DNA of 64,000 nt. It comes from Mycolicibacter sp. MU0102. Its GTDB lineage: Bacteria > Actinomycetota > Actinomycetes > Mycobacteriales > Mycobacteriaceae. Each line of letters starts with the position of its first letter. The first letter of the stretch is position 1. The position numbers were made by a program, and so were the translations under genes. The notes beneath the pieces were generated by a model. That model was given only the letters and a program-made list of their open reading frames with translations, made no database searches and was not told the DNA's origin. The stretch covers positions 2,232,001 to 2,296,000 of the forward strand of contig NZ_OY726398.1 of assembly GCF_963378105.1 (NCBI RefSeq). Reading direction: 5' to 3'. Below are positions 1 to 9,363 of the stretch, one piece after another.

Positions 1-1880
1 TCGCCGTCATAGCGAAGCCGGTATCGCCCGGCGGCCGTGCTTTCGGGAATCGCCCAGGTCACGGTGATGGTCGACCCGCGCCGGCCGGCCCGTCGCCAGC
101 GGAAGGTCGTCGACCAGTCGCTGTCGTCGGCCACGGTGGTCCACCCGTTGCCGCTCTCCTGCTCCACCCGCACGTAGGTGCCACCGCGGTGCAGATCGTT
201 GTTCGGGTAGGCGCCGGCGAACACCGCCGACACCGTGCTGCCCGGCTGATAGGCAGGCAGCGGCGCCTCCAAGACATCACCGAACTGCTGGCCGCTGACC
301 AGCGCATCCGGCTTTGCCCGCCGCCGTGACCGTCGCCGGCGGGGTGGCTCGGCCGGGCGCTGGCCTTCCGGGGCCGGCCGCTGTTCGCGCATCGCGGTGG
401 CCAGCTCCGCCACCACCTGCTGCAGGGCGGGCAGCTCCCAACGCCCGAACAGCGTGCTGCCACCCTCGTAGCGCTGCTCGTCGTATTCCTCGGGCGTGGT
501 GACGTAGTGCAGGTAGCCGTTGCTGTAACCGGCCACCAGCACGTCCTGTAGTTCGGCGCCGACGATGTCAGCCACGGTGCGGCGCAGCCGCAGGCCCGCC
601 ACGATGGTGACCTCGGCGGGAATACCGATCAGGTACAGCTGCCCGATGCGCAGAAGCTGCACGGGGCCGCCCTCGGGCATCAGCATCGACAACGCCTTAT
701 TCAGCCGGCGACCCGGCCCTACGGCTCCCTTGGGCGCCTGGGCGTCGCGCAGCCGAGGGGACAGCCGGAACGCCGTGTTGGCGACCAAACCGTCGAAGAG
801 TCGGTTACGGCCCTGCTTGAACACCGGATACAGCGGGCCGGCGCCCTCGTCGGTGCCGGCCAGGCACGCAGCACCCGCGATCGCGGGACCGGTGCGATGG
901 GTTCGGCCGTCGCCGGTGAACTCGGGCCGGACCTCGAATTTCGTCAGGTCGACGTAGGTGGTCCGGGCGTCGAGGCCGCCGGTGACCTCGGTGCCGTGCC
1001 CCAGCGTCAGTTCGGTGGCGGCGGCGGCCTGGCGGGAACCGATGAGCCGGGTGTTCTCGAATTCGTCGTCGGTGGGGCCGGTGCCAGGCCGCTGACCGGT
1101 ATTGGGTGACATATCCCCGGAGTTGGTCTGCGCGAAGGCCGCGATGAACTCCGGGGGAGTCGCTGCCAGGTAGTCGACGCCATGTTCCAGGCGCTCGTAT
1201 TGGTAGGCGGCGTAGCCCTTGTTGTCGCCGCTGATCAAGGTGTTGCGGTTGGTCATGGAGGTGCCGTGGGTGGCGAACCAGTTCACCGCACCGACCAGGC
1301 GGCCGTCACGTTCGATGCGCAGCAGGGTGGTCTGCGGATCGATCTTGTCGGGGAATTGGGCGCGGTCGCTCTCGGGATTGCGGGCAAACGAGGACGGCGA
1401 GCGGTTGCAGCTGGCGTCGTGCAGCCGGCCCACGGCAAGGCTCAAACTGGCCGGAGCCAGGTCGGCATGCGCCGCCTCGACGGCTTCGCAGATCCCATCG
1501 ACGATCGCGTTGAAGGTCTGGTGCCGGAACCCGTTGGTGTTTGAGTTGTACAGCCGGTGGTCGCAGTAACCCCCGGGACCGCTATGGGTGTGTGTCGCCG
1601 TCAGCATCACGTTGCGCCACGTGTAGAGCTCGCCGTAGGTCGCGGCCAGTCGTCCGAGCACCTCGTGGTGAATGCTTTCCAGCAGTAGCGGCACCTCGCA
1701 GACCACCAGCAGCAGCCGGGTTTCGGCGGCCGCATCGGCGATGACGAATGCCCGCGCGCGCAGCCGATTGTGCAGACCGTCAGTCTGCTGTGAGGCCACG
1801 CCGTAGCCGAGCATTCCGCACTCGGCCGGCTCGCCGGTGATGTCGGCGATTCCGCGCCCAACCTGGTAGTCGTCTGGCAT
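1..1880 (-). CDS. Neutral (alkaline) ceramidase, C-terminus cut by window edge
   Basis: Probable neutral ceramidase, hydrolysing the amide bond of ceramide. About 626 codons are visible and the frame is open to base 1, so the 3' end lies outside. The start is ATG at 1880 (MPDDYQVGRGIADITG). A zinc-site motif THTHSGPGGY lies near residue 96, and the family nucleophile block NSGDMSPN spans residues 253-260, with Ser258 as the expected nucleophile. The C-terminal part is the family's immunoglobulin-like domain (PNNDLHRGGTYVRVE). Between the two domains, near residues 512-523, is a linker very rich in arginine (PPRRRRSRRRAK). No signal peptide is evident. It resembles the mycobacterial Rv0669c type. 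Family call is firm; substrate is inferred. Confidence 0.9.
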   Translation of the reverse strand, partial: MPDDYQVGRGIADITGEPAECGMLGYGVASQQTDGLHNRLRARAFVIADAAAETRLLLVVCEVPLLLESIHHEVLGRLAATYGELYTWRNVMLTATHTHSGPGGYCDHRLYNSNTNGFRHQTFNAIVDGICEAVEAAHADLAPASLSLAVGRLHDASCNRSPSSFARNPESDRAQFPDKIDPQTTLLRIERDGRLVGAVNWFATHGTSMTNRNTLISGDNKGYAAYQYERLEHGVDYLAATPPEFIAAFAQTNSGDMSPNTGQRPGTGPTDDEFENTRLIGSRQAAAATELTLGHGTEVTGGLDARTTYVDLTKFEVRPEFTGDGRTHRTGPAIAGAACLAGTDEGAGPLYPVFKQGRNRLFDGLVANTAFRLSPRLRDAQAPKGAVGPGRRLNKALSMLMPEGGPVQLLRIGQLYLIGIPAEVTIVAGLRLRRTVADIVGAELQDVLVAGYSNGYLHYVTTPEEYDEQRYEGGSTLFGRWELPALQQVVAELATAMREQRPAPEGQRPAEPPRRRRSRRRAKPDALVSGQQFGDVLEAPLPAYQPGSTVSAVFAGAYPNNDLHRGGTYVRVEQESGNGWTTVADDSDWSTTFRWRRAGRRGSTITVTWAIPESTAAGRYRLRYDG

Positions 1881-2074
1881 CGCTACAGTATTCACAACGG
1901 CCCCCTCGGTATCGTCGCCGACGTGCCCGGTCGCTTACTTCACCCGGGCCAGTCCCGCTGCTAGTCTTCGAGGGCTGCCGGCCAACGAGCTGCGGCTGCC
2001 GATCGCCGGGCCGTCTCGGCGGGCCCGCACCCGAGGCAGCCAGGACATGCGATGCCCACCGGCGAAAGAGTGTT

Positions 2075-3364
2075 GTGCGCAGCGGAGAGATCAAGGCCCT
2101 GACCGGGCTTCGCATCATCGCCGCGGTATGGGTGGTGCTGTTTCACTTCCGGCCCTTGTTGCGATTGGCGTCGCCGGAGCTCAGCGATGCGCTAGCCCCG
2201 GTGCTCGACCGCGGCGCCCAGGGCGTCGATCTGTTCTTCATCCTCAGTGGTTTCGTGCTGACCTGGAATTACCTGGAGCGCATGGGGGAGACGTTCTCCG
2301 CGCGCGCCACGGTGCACTTCCTGTGGTTACGTCTGGCCCGGGTCTGGCCGATTTACCTGGTCACGATGCACCTGGCGCTGCTGTGGGTGATCTTCACGTT
2401 GCACGTCGGGCATGTCCCCACCGAGGACCTCAGCCGGATCACCGCGATCAGCTACGTGCGCCAGGTCTTGCTGGTGCAGTTGTGGTTCGAGCCGTTCTTC
2501 GACGGGTCGAGCTGGGACGGGCCGGCCTGGTCGATCAGCGCCGAGTGGCTGGCCTACCTGTTGTTCGGCGTGCTGGTGCTGGCGGTCTACCGGGTGATGC
2601 GGGTGACCTCGGCGCGCGGGCTGGCGGTACTGGCGATCATCGCCTCGCTCCCGCCGCTGCTGCTGTTGCTGGCGACCGGCCAGTTCTACAGCCCGTGGAG
2701 CTGGTTGCCGCGCATCGTCATGCAGTTCACCGCGGGCGCGCTGGCCTGCGCCGCGGTGCGCAAGATCAATCCCGCGGACTCGGCCCGCCGCGCCGCGGGC
2801 TATTGCTCCGCCCTGCTGATCGCCGCGATGGTCGGTGTCCTCTACTACTTCGACGGCCATCCGATCTCGGGGCTCTACGACAGCGGCGGCCTGGTCGATG
2901 TGCTGTTCGTGCCGTTGGTGATGGCCCTGGCGATCGGTATCGGCAGCCTTCCTGCGCTGCTGTCCACCCGCGTGATGGTCTACGGCGGGCAGATCTCGTT
3001 CTGCCTGTATATGGTCCACGAGCTGGTGCACACGTCGTGGAATTGGGCGGCAAAGCAATTCGAGATCGTGCTCGACGAGGGGGCGACCGCGGCCAAGTGG
3101 ATGGTGTGCGGTCTGCTGGTGGCGGCGACGTTGTTGTCGATGCTGCTGTTCCATGCTGTTGAAGAGCCCGGTCGGCACTGGATGCGCAAGATGATCGGCG
3201 CCCGGCCCGAGTCTGCCCAGGTGAAGCCGACCGAAGACCCCCTGGCGGTCGAACCGGCGGAGCCGGACACCTCGGATGACGTGATCGATTCGACCGACTC
3301 GGACGACTCGGATGACCAAGTCCTTGAGGAGCCCTCGGTCGCGGTTCCGGCTAGTCTTCGCTGA
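2075..3364 (+). CDS. Acyltransferase 3 family membrane O-acyltransferase
   Basis: OafA/acyltransferase-3-type integral membrane protein of 429 residues with about ten hydrophobic segments, expected to move acyl groups onto a surface glycan or lipid. The N-terminus ALTGLRIIAAVWVVLFHFRP is the family signature, with the likely catalytic His24. The start is GTG 2075; the +2-frame overlap on the same stretch is a shadow. The last 45 residues after the final helix are hydrophilic and acidic, with Asp/Ser repeats (STDSDDSDDQ). The next gene, an SGNH hydrolase, begins about 20 bases downstream. Acyltransferase-3 and SGNH domains often work together, sometimes fused, so the two are probably a functional pair. 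Acceptor unknown. Confidence 0.88.
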   Translation: MRSGEIKALTGLRIIAAVWVVLFHFRPLLRLASPELSDALAPVLDRGAQGVDLFFILSGFVLTWNYLERMGETFSARATVHFLWLRLARVWPIYLVTMHLALLWVIFTLHVGHVPTEDLSRITAISYVRQVLLVQLWFEPFFDGSSWDGPAWSISAEWLAYLLFGVLVLAVYRVMRVTSARGLAVLAIIASLPPLLLLLATGQFYSPWSWLPRIVMQFTAGALACAAVRKINPADSARRAAGYCSALLIAAMVGVLYYFDGHPISGLYDSGGLVDVLFVPLVMALAIGIGSLPALLSTRVMVYGGQISFCLYMVHELVHTSWNWAAKQFEIVLDEGATAAKWMVCGLLVAATLLSMLLFHAVEEPGRHWMRKMIGARPESAQVKPTEDPLAVEPAEPDTSDDVIDSTDSDDSDDQVLEEPSVAVPASLR

Positions 3365-3385
3365 AGTTGATTGGGGGAGGTAGCC

Positions 3386-4099
3386 GTGAGTCGGGTGATG
3401 ACGTTCGCCGTCGTGATGGTGGCCGGGGTCGTCGCAGTGGTCGCAGGAACCGGCTACTTGTCGCGCGATCACGACTCGCCGCGCCACTACGAGACGGTGC
3501 CGCTGAGTGCCTCGCCGAACCGGATTGCGGTGATCGGTGACTCCTACACCGCCGGCTACGAGGACACCGGCCGCGGTGCGGCGAACTGGACCGAGCGGGC
3601 ATGGCAGAACCTGGCCGGCCGCGGGGTCTACGTCAGCGCCGACGTGGCCGCCGAGGGCGGTGCGGGTTACGGCGTGCGCGGCAACCGCGGCGGCCTGTAC
3701 GGCGACCTGACCCGCCGCGCGGTGCAACCCGACGACGCGCTGGTGGTGTTCTTCGGCTCGCGTAACGACCAGGACGTCGAACCGGGCGAGTTGAGCCGAC
3801 TGATCGCCGACACCCTGGGCTTGGCCCGGCGGACCGCGCCGGGGGCGCGGATGCTGGTGATCGGGCCGCCGTGGCCCACCGCCGACGTCCCGGGCAACGT
3901 GTGGCGGATCCGCGATGTCCTCAGTACGCAGGCACGTGTGGTCGGTGCGGAGTTCGTCGACCCGCTCGCCGAGCGGTGGTTCGTTGGCCTGCCCGATCTG
4001 ATCGGACCGGACGGTGTACACCCCACCGATGCCGGTCACGCCTACATGGCCGACAAGATCGCACCGTTGATCGCGGGACAGCTTCCCAAGCGGACTTAG
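3386..4099 (+). CDS. SGNH/GDSL-family hydrolase, membrane-anchored or secreted
   Basis: Protein of 237 residues with an N-terminal hydrophobic segment (residues 5-24) followed by an SGNH hydrolase domain. Block I is VIGDSYTAGY, with nucleophile Ser53; the C-terminal block DGVHPTDAGH supplies the catalytic Asp and His; the GSRND stretch fits the Asn block. I chose GTG 3386 because GGGGGAGG lies just ahead of it; a TTG at 3371 in the same frame lies upstream and overlaps the ribosome-binding site. Its position behind the acyltransferase suggests acylation or deacylation of an envelope glycoconjugate. Substrate not known. Confidence 0.85.
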   Translation: MSRVMTFAVVMVAGVVAVVAGTGYLSRDHDSPRHYETVPLSASPNRIAVIGDSYTAGYEDTGRGAANWTERAWQNLAGRGVYVSADVAAEGGAGYGVRGNRGGLYGDLTRRAVQPDDALVVFFGSRNDQDVEPGELSRLIADTLGLARRTAPGARMLVIGPPWPTADVPGNVWRIRDVLSTQARVVGAEFVDPLAERWFVGLPDLIGPDGVHPTDAGHAYMADKIAPLIAGQLPKRT

Positions 4100-4143
4100 C
4101 GCAAAACCGAACGAAATCGCGCTGTCCTCAGCAGTATTGGCGA

Positions 4144-5130
4144 ATGGACACCATGCGCGTACTGATCACCGGTGGAACCGGATTCGTCGGAGGCTGGACC
4201 GCCAAGGCCATCGCCGATGCCGGGCACCGGCCGCGGTTCCTGGTCCGAAATCCGGCGGGCCTGCGCAGTAGCGTGGAGCGGCTGGGTGTCGATGTGTCCG
4301 ACTACGTCGTCGGTGACATCACCGACGCGGACTCGGTACGAGAGGCCCTGCGCGGCTGCGACGCGGTCGTCCACGCTGCCGCGGTGGTGGCCACCGATCC
4401 ACGCCGGACGGATCAGATGTTGGCCACCAACTCCGCCGGCGCCCATAACGTGCTCGGCGGAGCGGTTGAGCTGGGGCTGGACCCGATCATTCACGTCTCC
4501 AGCTTCACCGCGCTGTTTCACCCGGGACTGACGAAATTGCGCGCTGACCTGCCGGTGGCCGGCGGCGCCGACGGCTACGGACAGTCGAAAGCCCGTGAAG
4601 ACCTCTACGCGCGCGGCCTGCAGGACGCCGGCGCCCCCGTCAACATCACCTATCCGGGCATGGTGCTCGGGCCTCCGGTCGGTGACCGGCTGGGGGAGGC
4701 CGGCGAAGGAGTGCGGGCGGCGCTGCAGATGCATGTCATCCCCGGGCGTGGCAGTGCCTGGATGGTGATCGACGTTCGTGACCTCGCGGCAATGCATCTG
4801 GCGCTGCTGGAGCCGGGCCGTGGCCCGCGCCGCTACATGGCCGGTGGCCAGCGGGTACCGCCGGGAGAGTTGGCGAGCCTGCTACAGGAGTTGTCGGGTT
4901 CTCCCATGATGGCGCTGCCGATACCGGACATCGCCCTGCGCTGGGCGGGCCGCGTCTTGGATCAGGTCGAGCGGGCGCTTCCGATCTCGACTCCGTTCAC
5001 CGAGGCCGGGATGCAGTACTACACCCAGATGCCCGAATCCGATGACACCCCTGCCGAGCGTGATCTCGGCATCGTGTTCCGAACCCCGCGGGAAACACTG
5101 GCCGACACCATTGCCGGGATCCGCGGTTAG
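4144..5130 (+). CDS. NAD-dependent epimerase/dehydratase family protein
   Basis: Extended short-chain dehydrogenase of 328 residues. The N-terminal nucleotide-binding motif is TGGTGFVGG (residues 9-17). A Ser block (HVSSFTALFH) and a YGQSK catalytic pair follow. The frame is open well upstream, but similarity begins at MRVLITGG, so the start is ATG 4144 or ATG 4153; neither has a strong ribosome-binding site. The C-terminus ends with the block RDLGIVFRTPRETLADT typical of these enzymes. Substrate cannot be read from sequence; sterol- or sugar-type substrates are both possible. Confidence 0.82.
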   Translation: MDTMRVLITGGTGFVGGWTAKAIADAGHRPRFLVRNPAGLRSSVERLGVDVSDYVVGDITDADSVREALRGCDAVVHAAAVVATDPRRTDQMLATNSAGAHNVLGGAVELGLDPIIHVSSFTALFHPGLTKLRADLPVAGGADGYGQSKAREDLYARGLQDAGAPVNITYPGMVLGPPVGDRLGEAGEGVRAALQMHVIPGRGSAWMVIDVRDLAAMHLALLEPGRGPRRYMAGGQRVPPGELASLLQELSGSPMMALPIPDIALRWAGRVLDQVERALPISTPFTEAGMQYYTQMPESDDTPAERDLGIVFRTPRETLADTIAGIRG

Positions 5131-5179
5131 CCGCCTTCTTCGGATCCGACTTTTGACGTAGTCGCGACATAATGGCTGC

Positions 5180-6151
5180 GTGACTGACGTCGGTGCCGGG
5201 GCGCGGCTGGTGGTGATCGTCGTCTTCGATGAGGTGACGATGCTCGATGTCGCAGGGGCAGCGGAAGTCTTCGTCGAAGCCACTCGGTTTGGCGCGAATT
5301 ACGCGGTCAAGATCGCGTCGGTGGATGGCCGCGATGTGACAACCTCGATCGGCGCGCGGTTGGGTGTCACCGACAGCCTTGCCGCCATCGGTTCCGCCGA
5401 CACCGTCTTGGTCGCCGGCGGCGACTATCTGCCCCGGCGCCCTATCGATCCGGCACTTGTTGAAGCCGTCAGGTCGCTGGCTGGCCGAACACGGCGCTTG
5501 GCGTCCATCTGCACCGGGTCGTTCATCCTGGCTCAGGCCGGCATGCTCAGCGGGCGTCGTGCCACGACCCACTGGCACGACGCCCGGCTGCTCGCGCGGG
5601 CATTCCCCGACATCTCGGTCGAGCCGGACGCCATCTTCATCCGTGACGGCGACGTCTACACCTCGGCCGGCGTGTCAGCCGGTATCGACCTCGCGTTGGC
5701 GTTGGTCGAAATGGATCACGGCAGCAAGTTGGTTCGCGAGGTCGCGCGATGGTTGGTGGTCTATCTGAAACGCGCAGGCGGACAGTCACAATTCTCGACG
5801 CTGGTCGAGGCCGCTCCGCCCCCGGAGTCTGCGCTGCGCACGGTCACCGATGCGATCGCGGCCGACCCGGCCGCGGACCACAGCGTGAACGCCCTCGCCC
5901 GGCGAGCCGCCTTGAGCAGCCGTCAACTGACGAGGCTGTTTCAGGCCGAGCTCGGGACCACCCCGGCACGCTACGTCGAAACGGTACGTATCGATGCCGC
6001 CCGCGCCGCACTCGATTCCGGCCACAGCGTCACCGAGTCCGCGCACCGAGCAGGTTTCGGCAGCCCGGAAACTCTCCGTCGGGTATTCACCGACCACTTA
6101 GGCGTGTCGCCGAAGGCCTACCGGGATCGGTTCCGCACGACGGTCCGCTGA
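5180..6151 (+). CDS. GlxA-family transcriptional regulator (DJ-1/PfpI plus AraC HTH)
   Basis: Regulator of 323 residues. Residues 8-170 form a DJ-1/PfpI-like domain with the nucleophile-elbow cysteine in ASICTGSF. Residues 215-318 form an AraC-type double helix-turn-helix (ALSSRQLTRLFQAELGTTP, then AGFGSPETLRRVF). The start is GTG 5180. The gene ends 27 bases before the convergent ubiD stop, so it may control the neighbouring ubiX-ubiD and SDR-HD operons, though no operator was identified. DJ-1 domains in this family usually sense small metabolites; the ligand is unknown. Confidence 0.88.
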   Translation: MTDVGAGARLVVIVVFDEVTMLDVAGAAEVFVEATRFGANYAVKIASVDGRDVTTSIGARLGVTDSLAAIGSADTVLVAGGDYLPRRPIDPALVEAVRSLAGRTRRLASICTGSFILAQAGMLSGRRATTHWHDARLLARAFPDISVEPDAIFIRDGDVYTSAGVSAGIDLALALVEMDHGSKLVREVARWLVVYLKRAGGQSQFSTLVEAAPPPESALRTVTDAIAADPAADHSVNALARRAALSSRQLTRLFQAELGTTPARYVETVRIDAARAALDSGHSVTESAHRAGFGSPETLRRVFTDHLGVSPKAYRDRFRTTVR

Positions 6152-6178
6152 GACCGCCGGGCCAGTGCTGCCGCGGTT

Positions 6179-7771
6179 CTACACCGCCGGAAACCGCTTG
6201 CTCAGCTTCTCCAGAGTCAGCATTTCGCGCCCCTTGTCGTCGAGGTAGGGGATACCGATCCCATACTCTGCCCACCGGGCGGCGATTCGAGATTCCAGTG
6301 CGGGAGTGAGCCGATCGGTCGGAGGAAAGCGGCGCCCACCCCACACCTTTCGGGGCGCGACCTCCCAGCTGCGCGTGGCATCGACGAGCACCCGGGTCCA
6401 TTCCCCGGCACCGTACTTGTTGGCGTCGTTGCGCTCCGGCGGAGTCGATGGATCCAGTGATGACCCGAAACCCGGTCCGAAGAAGGCGATGTCGCCCAGA
6501 CCGGCGTTGACTCGGTATGACATGGCCCAGTCCAGCGCCGCCGGGTCATGGAGATCGATGTCTTCCTCGACAACCACGACATTCTTGTGGAACCAGACTG
6601 CGCCGCCGGTTCCCCATAGCGCCGCGGCGATCTGTTGCGCATGACCCCGGTATCGCTTTTGGATCTGCACCAGGGTGTTCTGACCGTTGGTGACCTCTGT
6701 CATCCATAGGTCGGTGATGCCACCGATCCCTAGATCGTCGAGCGCGTTCCAGGTGATGGCCGATCGCGCGAAGTTGACGATGCTGTCCTCGTTCAACATC
6801 CCGGGCCGAATGCCCTCGAGGGTTCCGCGCAGCACCGGATCGTTGCGGTGGGTGATGCAGGTGACGCGCAGGACCGGCGCGGGTGCCGCATCGCCGATGA
6901 AGCCCGGGTACTCCGCGAACGGGCCCTCCATGGCGAAGGTATCGGGGTCCGGATCGATAAACCCTTCGACGACGATCTCCGCGGACGCCGGTACTTGTAG
7001 GGGAACCGACTCGCAGGCGACCAGATCGACCGGGCGGCCCAGTAAGGCGCCCATCATGTCCCATTCGCAGATGCTTTTCGGGAACGGGCTGCCGGCGCAG
7101 AATGGCAGCACGTCATGCCAACCGTAGACGACGGCTACCGGCATCGGCTCGGGCTTGTACTCCGCCATATGACCGCCCCAGCCCTGGCTCGGCACCAGGA
7201 GTTTGGCGATCTTGTCGCGGTCGATGATCATGCCCCGGTAAAGGCCGATGTTGTCCCGGCCCGTCATTCTGTCTTGGGTGACCACACCGCAGTAGGTGTC
7301 GATGTAGCGGCCACCGTCTTCGCCATGCCACTTCGGTACGGGCAGCTCATTCAGATCTATGGCGGCGCCCTCAACGATGTTCTCCTTGACCGGACCGGTC
7401 TGGACAACGCGCGGCTGAATGGGCTTCTTGAAGGCATCGCGAAGGTGCGCCACGATCTGCGAATCGCTGGTGCCCTCGGGCAGCCCCAACATCAGCAGGA
7501 TCTGGCGCCGACTCCCAAGGGCCGACGTCACGAGCTTTGTGCATCGGGTGTTGTTGTGTCCGATGATGTTCTCGAACAGCAATGCGGGCCCGCCCAGGGA
7601 AAGGTTGGCGCGGGTGATCGCGCCGATCTCTTCGTCCCAGTCGACCGGAACGGTGATGTGACGTAACTGGTCCGCGGCCTCGAGGGTGGCGAGCCAGCTA
7701 CGCATATCCGGGCCGGTATTGACTGGCTCAGCGGCGTTGGCGCGGCGGGGAATGCCTGTTGTGGAAGTCAT
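6179..7771 (-). CDS. UbiD-family decarboxylase
   Basis: UbiD-type enzyme of 530 residues that would use prenylated FMN to decarboxylate, or carboxylate, an aromatic or unsaturated acid. Recognisable blocks include LLFENI near residue 65, NIGLYRGMIIDRDKIAKLL in the middle and EGPFAEYPGFIGDAA. ATG 7771 overlaps the ubiX stop as ATGA, so the two genes are translationally coupled. The frame extends upstream to 8116, but that part is antisense-like and overlaps ubiX, so it is rejected as coding. Similar pairs decarboxylate phenolic acids such as vanillate or 4-hydroxybenzoate. The substrate here is not established. Confidence 0.9.
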   Translation of the reverse strand: MTSTTGIPRRANAAEPVNTGPDMRSWLATLEAADQLRHITVPVDWDEEIGAITRANLSLGGPALLFENIIGHNNTRCTKLVTSALGSRRQILLMLGLPEGTSDSQIVAHLRDAFKKPIQPRVVQTGPVKENIVEGAAIDLNELPVPKWHGEDGGRYIDTYCGVVTQDRMTGRDNIGLYRGMIIDRDKIAKLLVPSQGWGGHMAEYKPEPMPVAVVYGWHDVLPFCAGSPFPKSICEWDMMGALLGRPVDLVACESVPLQVPASAEIVVEGFIDPDPDTFAMEGPFAEYPGFIGDAAPAPVLRVTCITHRNDPVLRGTLEGIRPGMLNEDSIVNFARSAITWNALDDLGIGGITDLWMTEVTNGQNTLVQIQKRYRGHAQQIAAALWGTGGAVWFHKNVVVVEEDIDLHDPAALDWAMSYRVNAGLGDIAFFGPGFGSSLDPSTPPERNDANKYGAGEWTRVLVDATRSWEVAPRKVWGGRRFPPTDRLTPALESRIAARWAEYGIGIPYLDDKGREMLTLEKLSKRFPAV

Positions 7772-8361
7772 TTCGCTCTCCTCACGATTGCCAGCCGAGC
7801 CGCAGGATCGTCTTTCCAACGATTGATCAGCGAGTGTTCGATTCCGAGCTGATCGATGATGCGGCCGACCACGTAGTCGGTCACCTCGTCGACGGAGCTG
7901 GGTCGGCTGTAATAGGCGATGGTCGGCGGGAAAATCACCGCGCCGGCACGGGCCAGGTAGTGCATGTTTTCCAGGTGAATCTCGCTCAGTGGCGCTTCCC
8001 GAGCGACCAGAACCAGCTTGCGTCGCTCCTTGAGCGTGACGTCGGCGGCGCGGGTGATCAGGTTGTCGCTGAAGCCGATTCGGATGGCGCTCAACGTCTT
8101 CATGCTGCATGGACACACGACCATGCCGTCGGTGCGAAAGGATCCACTGGAAATGGCTGCTGCCAGATCCCTAGCGCTGTAGCTGTGGGTGGCCAGTGCG
8201 CGGACATCGGCGACGGTGGCATCGGTCTCGATCTTGATCGTTGCCCGTGCCCACTCGCTGAGGACCAGGTGCGTCTCCACACCCAACTCTCCGAGCGTTT
8301 CCAACAGGCGGATGCCCAAGGTGGCGCCCGTTGCTCCGGTCATTGCGACGACTAGGCGCAT
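7768..8361 (-). CDS. UbiX-family flavin prenyltransferase
   Basis: Flavin prenyltransferase of 197 residues, which would make the prenyl-FMN cofactor for the adjacent UbiD enzyme from FMN and dimethylallyl phosphate. It begins with the family block MRLVVAMTGATGATLG and carries the cofactor-loop motif CPCSMKTLSAI and the C-terminal block NMHYLARAGAVIFPP. I chose ATG 8361 because GGAGAAG sits directly upstream; an in-frame GTG at 8373 is possible. It forms an operon with ubiD, with stop and start overlapping by four bases. Confidence 0.9.
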   Translation of the reverse strand: MRLVVAMTGATGATLGIRLLETLGELGVETHLVLSEWARATIKIETDATVADVRALATHSYSARDLAAAISSGSFRTDGMVVCPCSMKTLSAIRIGFSDNLITRAADVTLKERRKLVLVAREAPLSEIHLENMHYLARAGAVIFPPTIAYYSRPSSVDEVTDYVVGRIIDQLGIEHSLINRWKDDPAARLAIVRRAK

Positions 8362-8605
8362 CTTCTTCTCCACTCACCCGATGGCCCGGTTGATCGACGG
8401 ATCATTGCCGGGAGCTCTGAATCAGTCTGCGGGTCCGGCCGGCTGGACTGGACGGTCATTTCCGCCGTCAATCCCCCAGAATCCGACACACGTGCAGGGG
8501 CCAAAGCCTGTCGCATTCTGTGGGATCCACGGCAGATCAGCCATAGCCGGTTTGTCAGTTCCACGACCACCATTGGAGACAACAGGCAGCAGGAGAGGAG
8601 CCCCG

Positions 8606-9328
8606 ATGTCCGAGACCACGCCGACACGGCGAATATTGATCACCGGTGCGTCCAAGGGCATCGGTCGGGCAGTAGCAGACCGCCTGGCCGCCGCCGGCCT
8701 CGAGCCGATCGGCATCGCCCGCACCGCACCCCAGGATTTCCCGGGCAAGTTCTACGCGGTGGACCTGGCCGACCGCTCGGCGACCGCAACGACTCTGGAT
8801 GCGATCCTCGCCGACGGACCTGTGGACGCGGTGGTCAACAACGTCGGTTTCGCGCGGTTCGGTCGAATCGGTTTGGTCGATCTCGAGGACTTGTTCGACA
8901 CCTACGACCTCAACGTGCGCACGGCTGTGCAGGTCGTTCAAGCCGTGTTACCGGGAATGCTTACACGGGGCTGGGGTCGCATCGTCAACGTCACAAGCTT
9001 GACGACATTAGGCACCCCCGAACGCACGCCCTACGCCGCTGCCAAGGCAGCCCTGGAATCTTGTACCCGGATTTGGGCCGTCGAGTTGGCCGCCACGGGG
9101 ATCACCGTGAATGCCGTTGCGCCGGGGCCTACTGAAACGGAGATGTACCGCGAGCGAAGCCCGATCGGATCCGAGCGGGAAAGCCGCTTCCTGCAGAGCA
9201 TCCCGATGGGTCGCGTCGGAAGGCCACCGGAGATTGCGCACGTGATCTGCTTCCTGCTGCACGAGGACGCCGGGTACATCACCGGGCAGATCATCCGGGT
9301 AGACGGTGGCGGAAGCATCGGCGGTTAA
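8606..9328 (+). CDS. SDR-family oxidoreductase (FabG-like)
   Basis: Classical short-chain dehydrogenase of 240 residues. The cofactor motif is TGASKGIGRA near residue 14; NNVG follows, then catalytic Ser (NVTSLTT) and YAAAK. The C-terminus GYITGQIIRVDGGGSIGG is typical of FabG-like reductases. ATG 8606 is preceded by AGGAGAGGAG. The open frame runs upstream to 8189 but without similarity. It is divergent from ubiX-ubiD across a spacer of about 245 bases and precedes the HD-domain gene by 35 bases, so it probably belongs to the same catabolic unit. Confidence 0.88.
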   Translation: MSETTPTRRILITGASKGIGRAVADRLAAAGLEPIGIARTAPQDFPGKFYAVDLADRSATATTLDAILADGPVDAVVNNVGFARFGRIGLVDLEDLFDTYDLNVRTAVQVVQAVLPGMLTRGWGRIVNVTSLTTLGTPERTPYAAAKAALESCTRIWAVELAATGITVNAVAPGPTETEMYRERSPIGSERESRFLQSIPMGRVGRPPEIAHVICFLLHEDAGYITGQIIRVDGGGSIGG

Positions 9329-9363
9329 AGCACAGCAGTTTCGAAACCAAAGGAGTCAGACCA

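Noticed and set aside
2327..4039. 570-codon open frame on the minus strand
   Set aside because: Antisense to the acyltransferase and SGNH genes; His/Arg/Gln-rich shadow translation.
8189..8605. N-terminal extension of the SDR protein
   Set aside because: The 139 extra codons lie over the ubiX gene and the divergent promoter and lack similarity; ATG 8606 has a strong ribosome-binding site.
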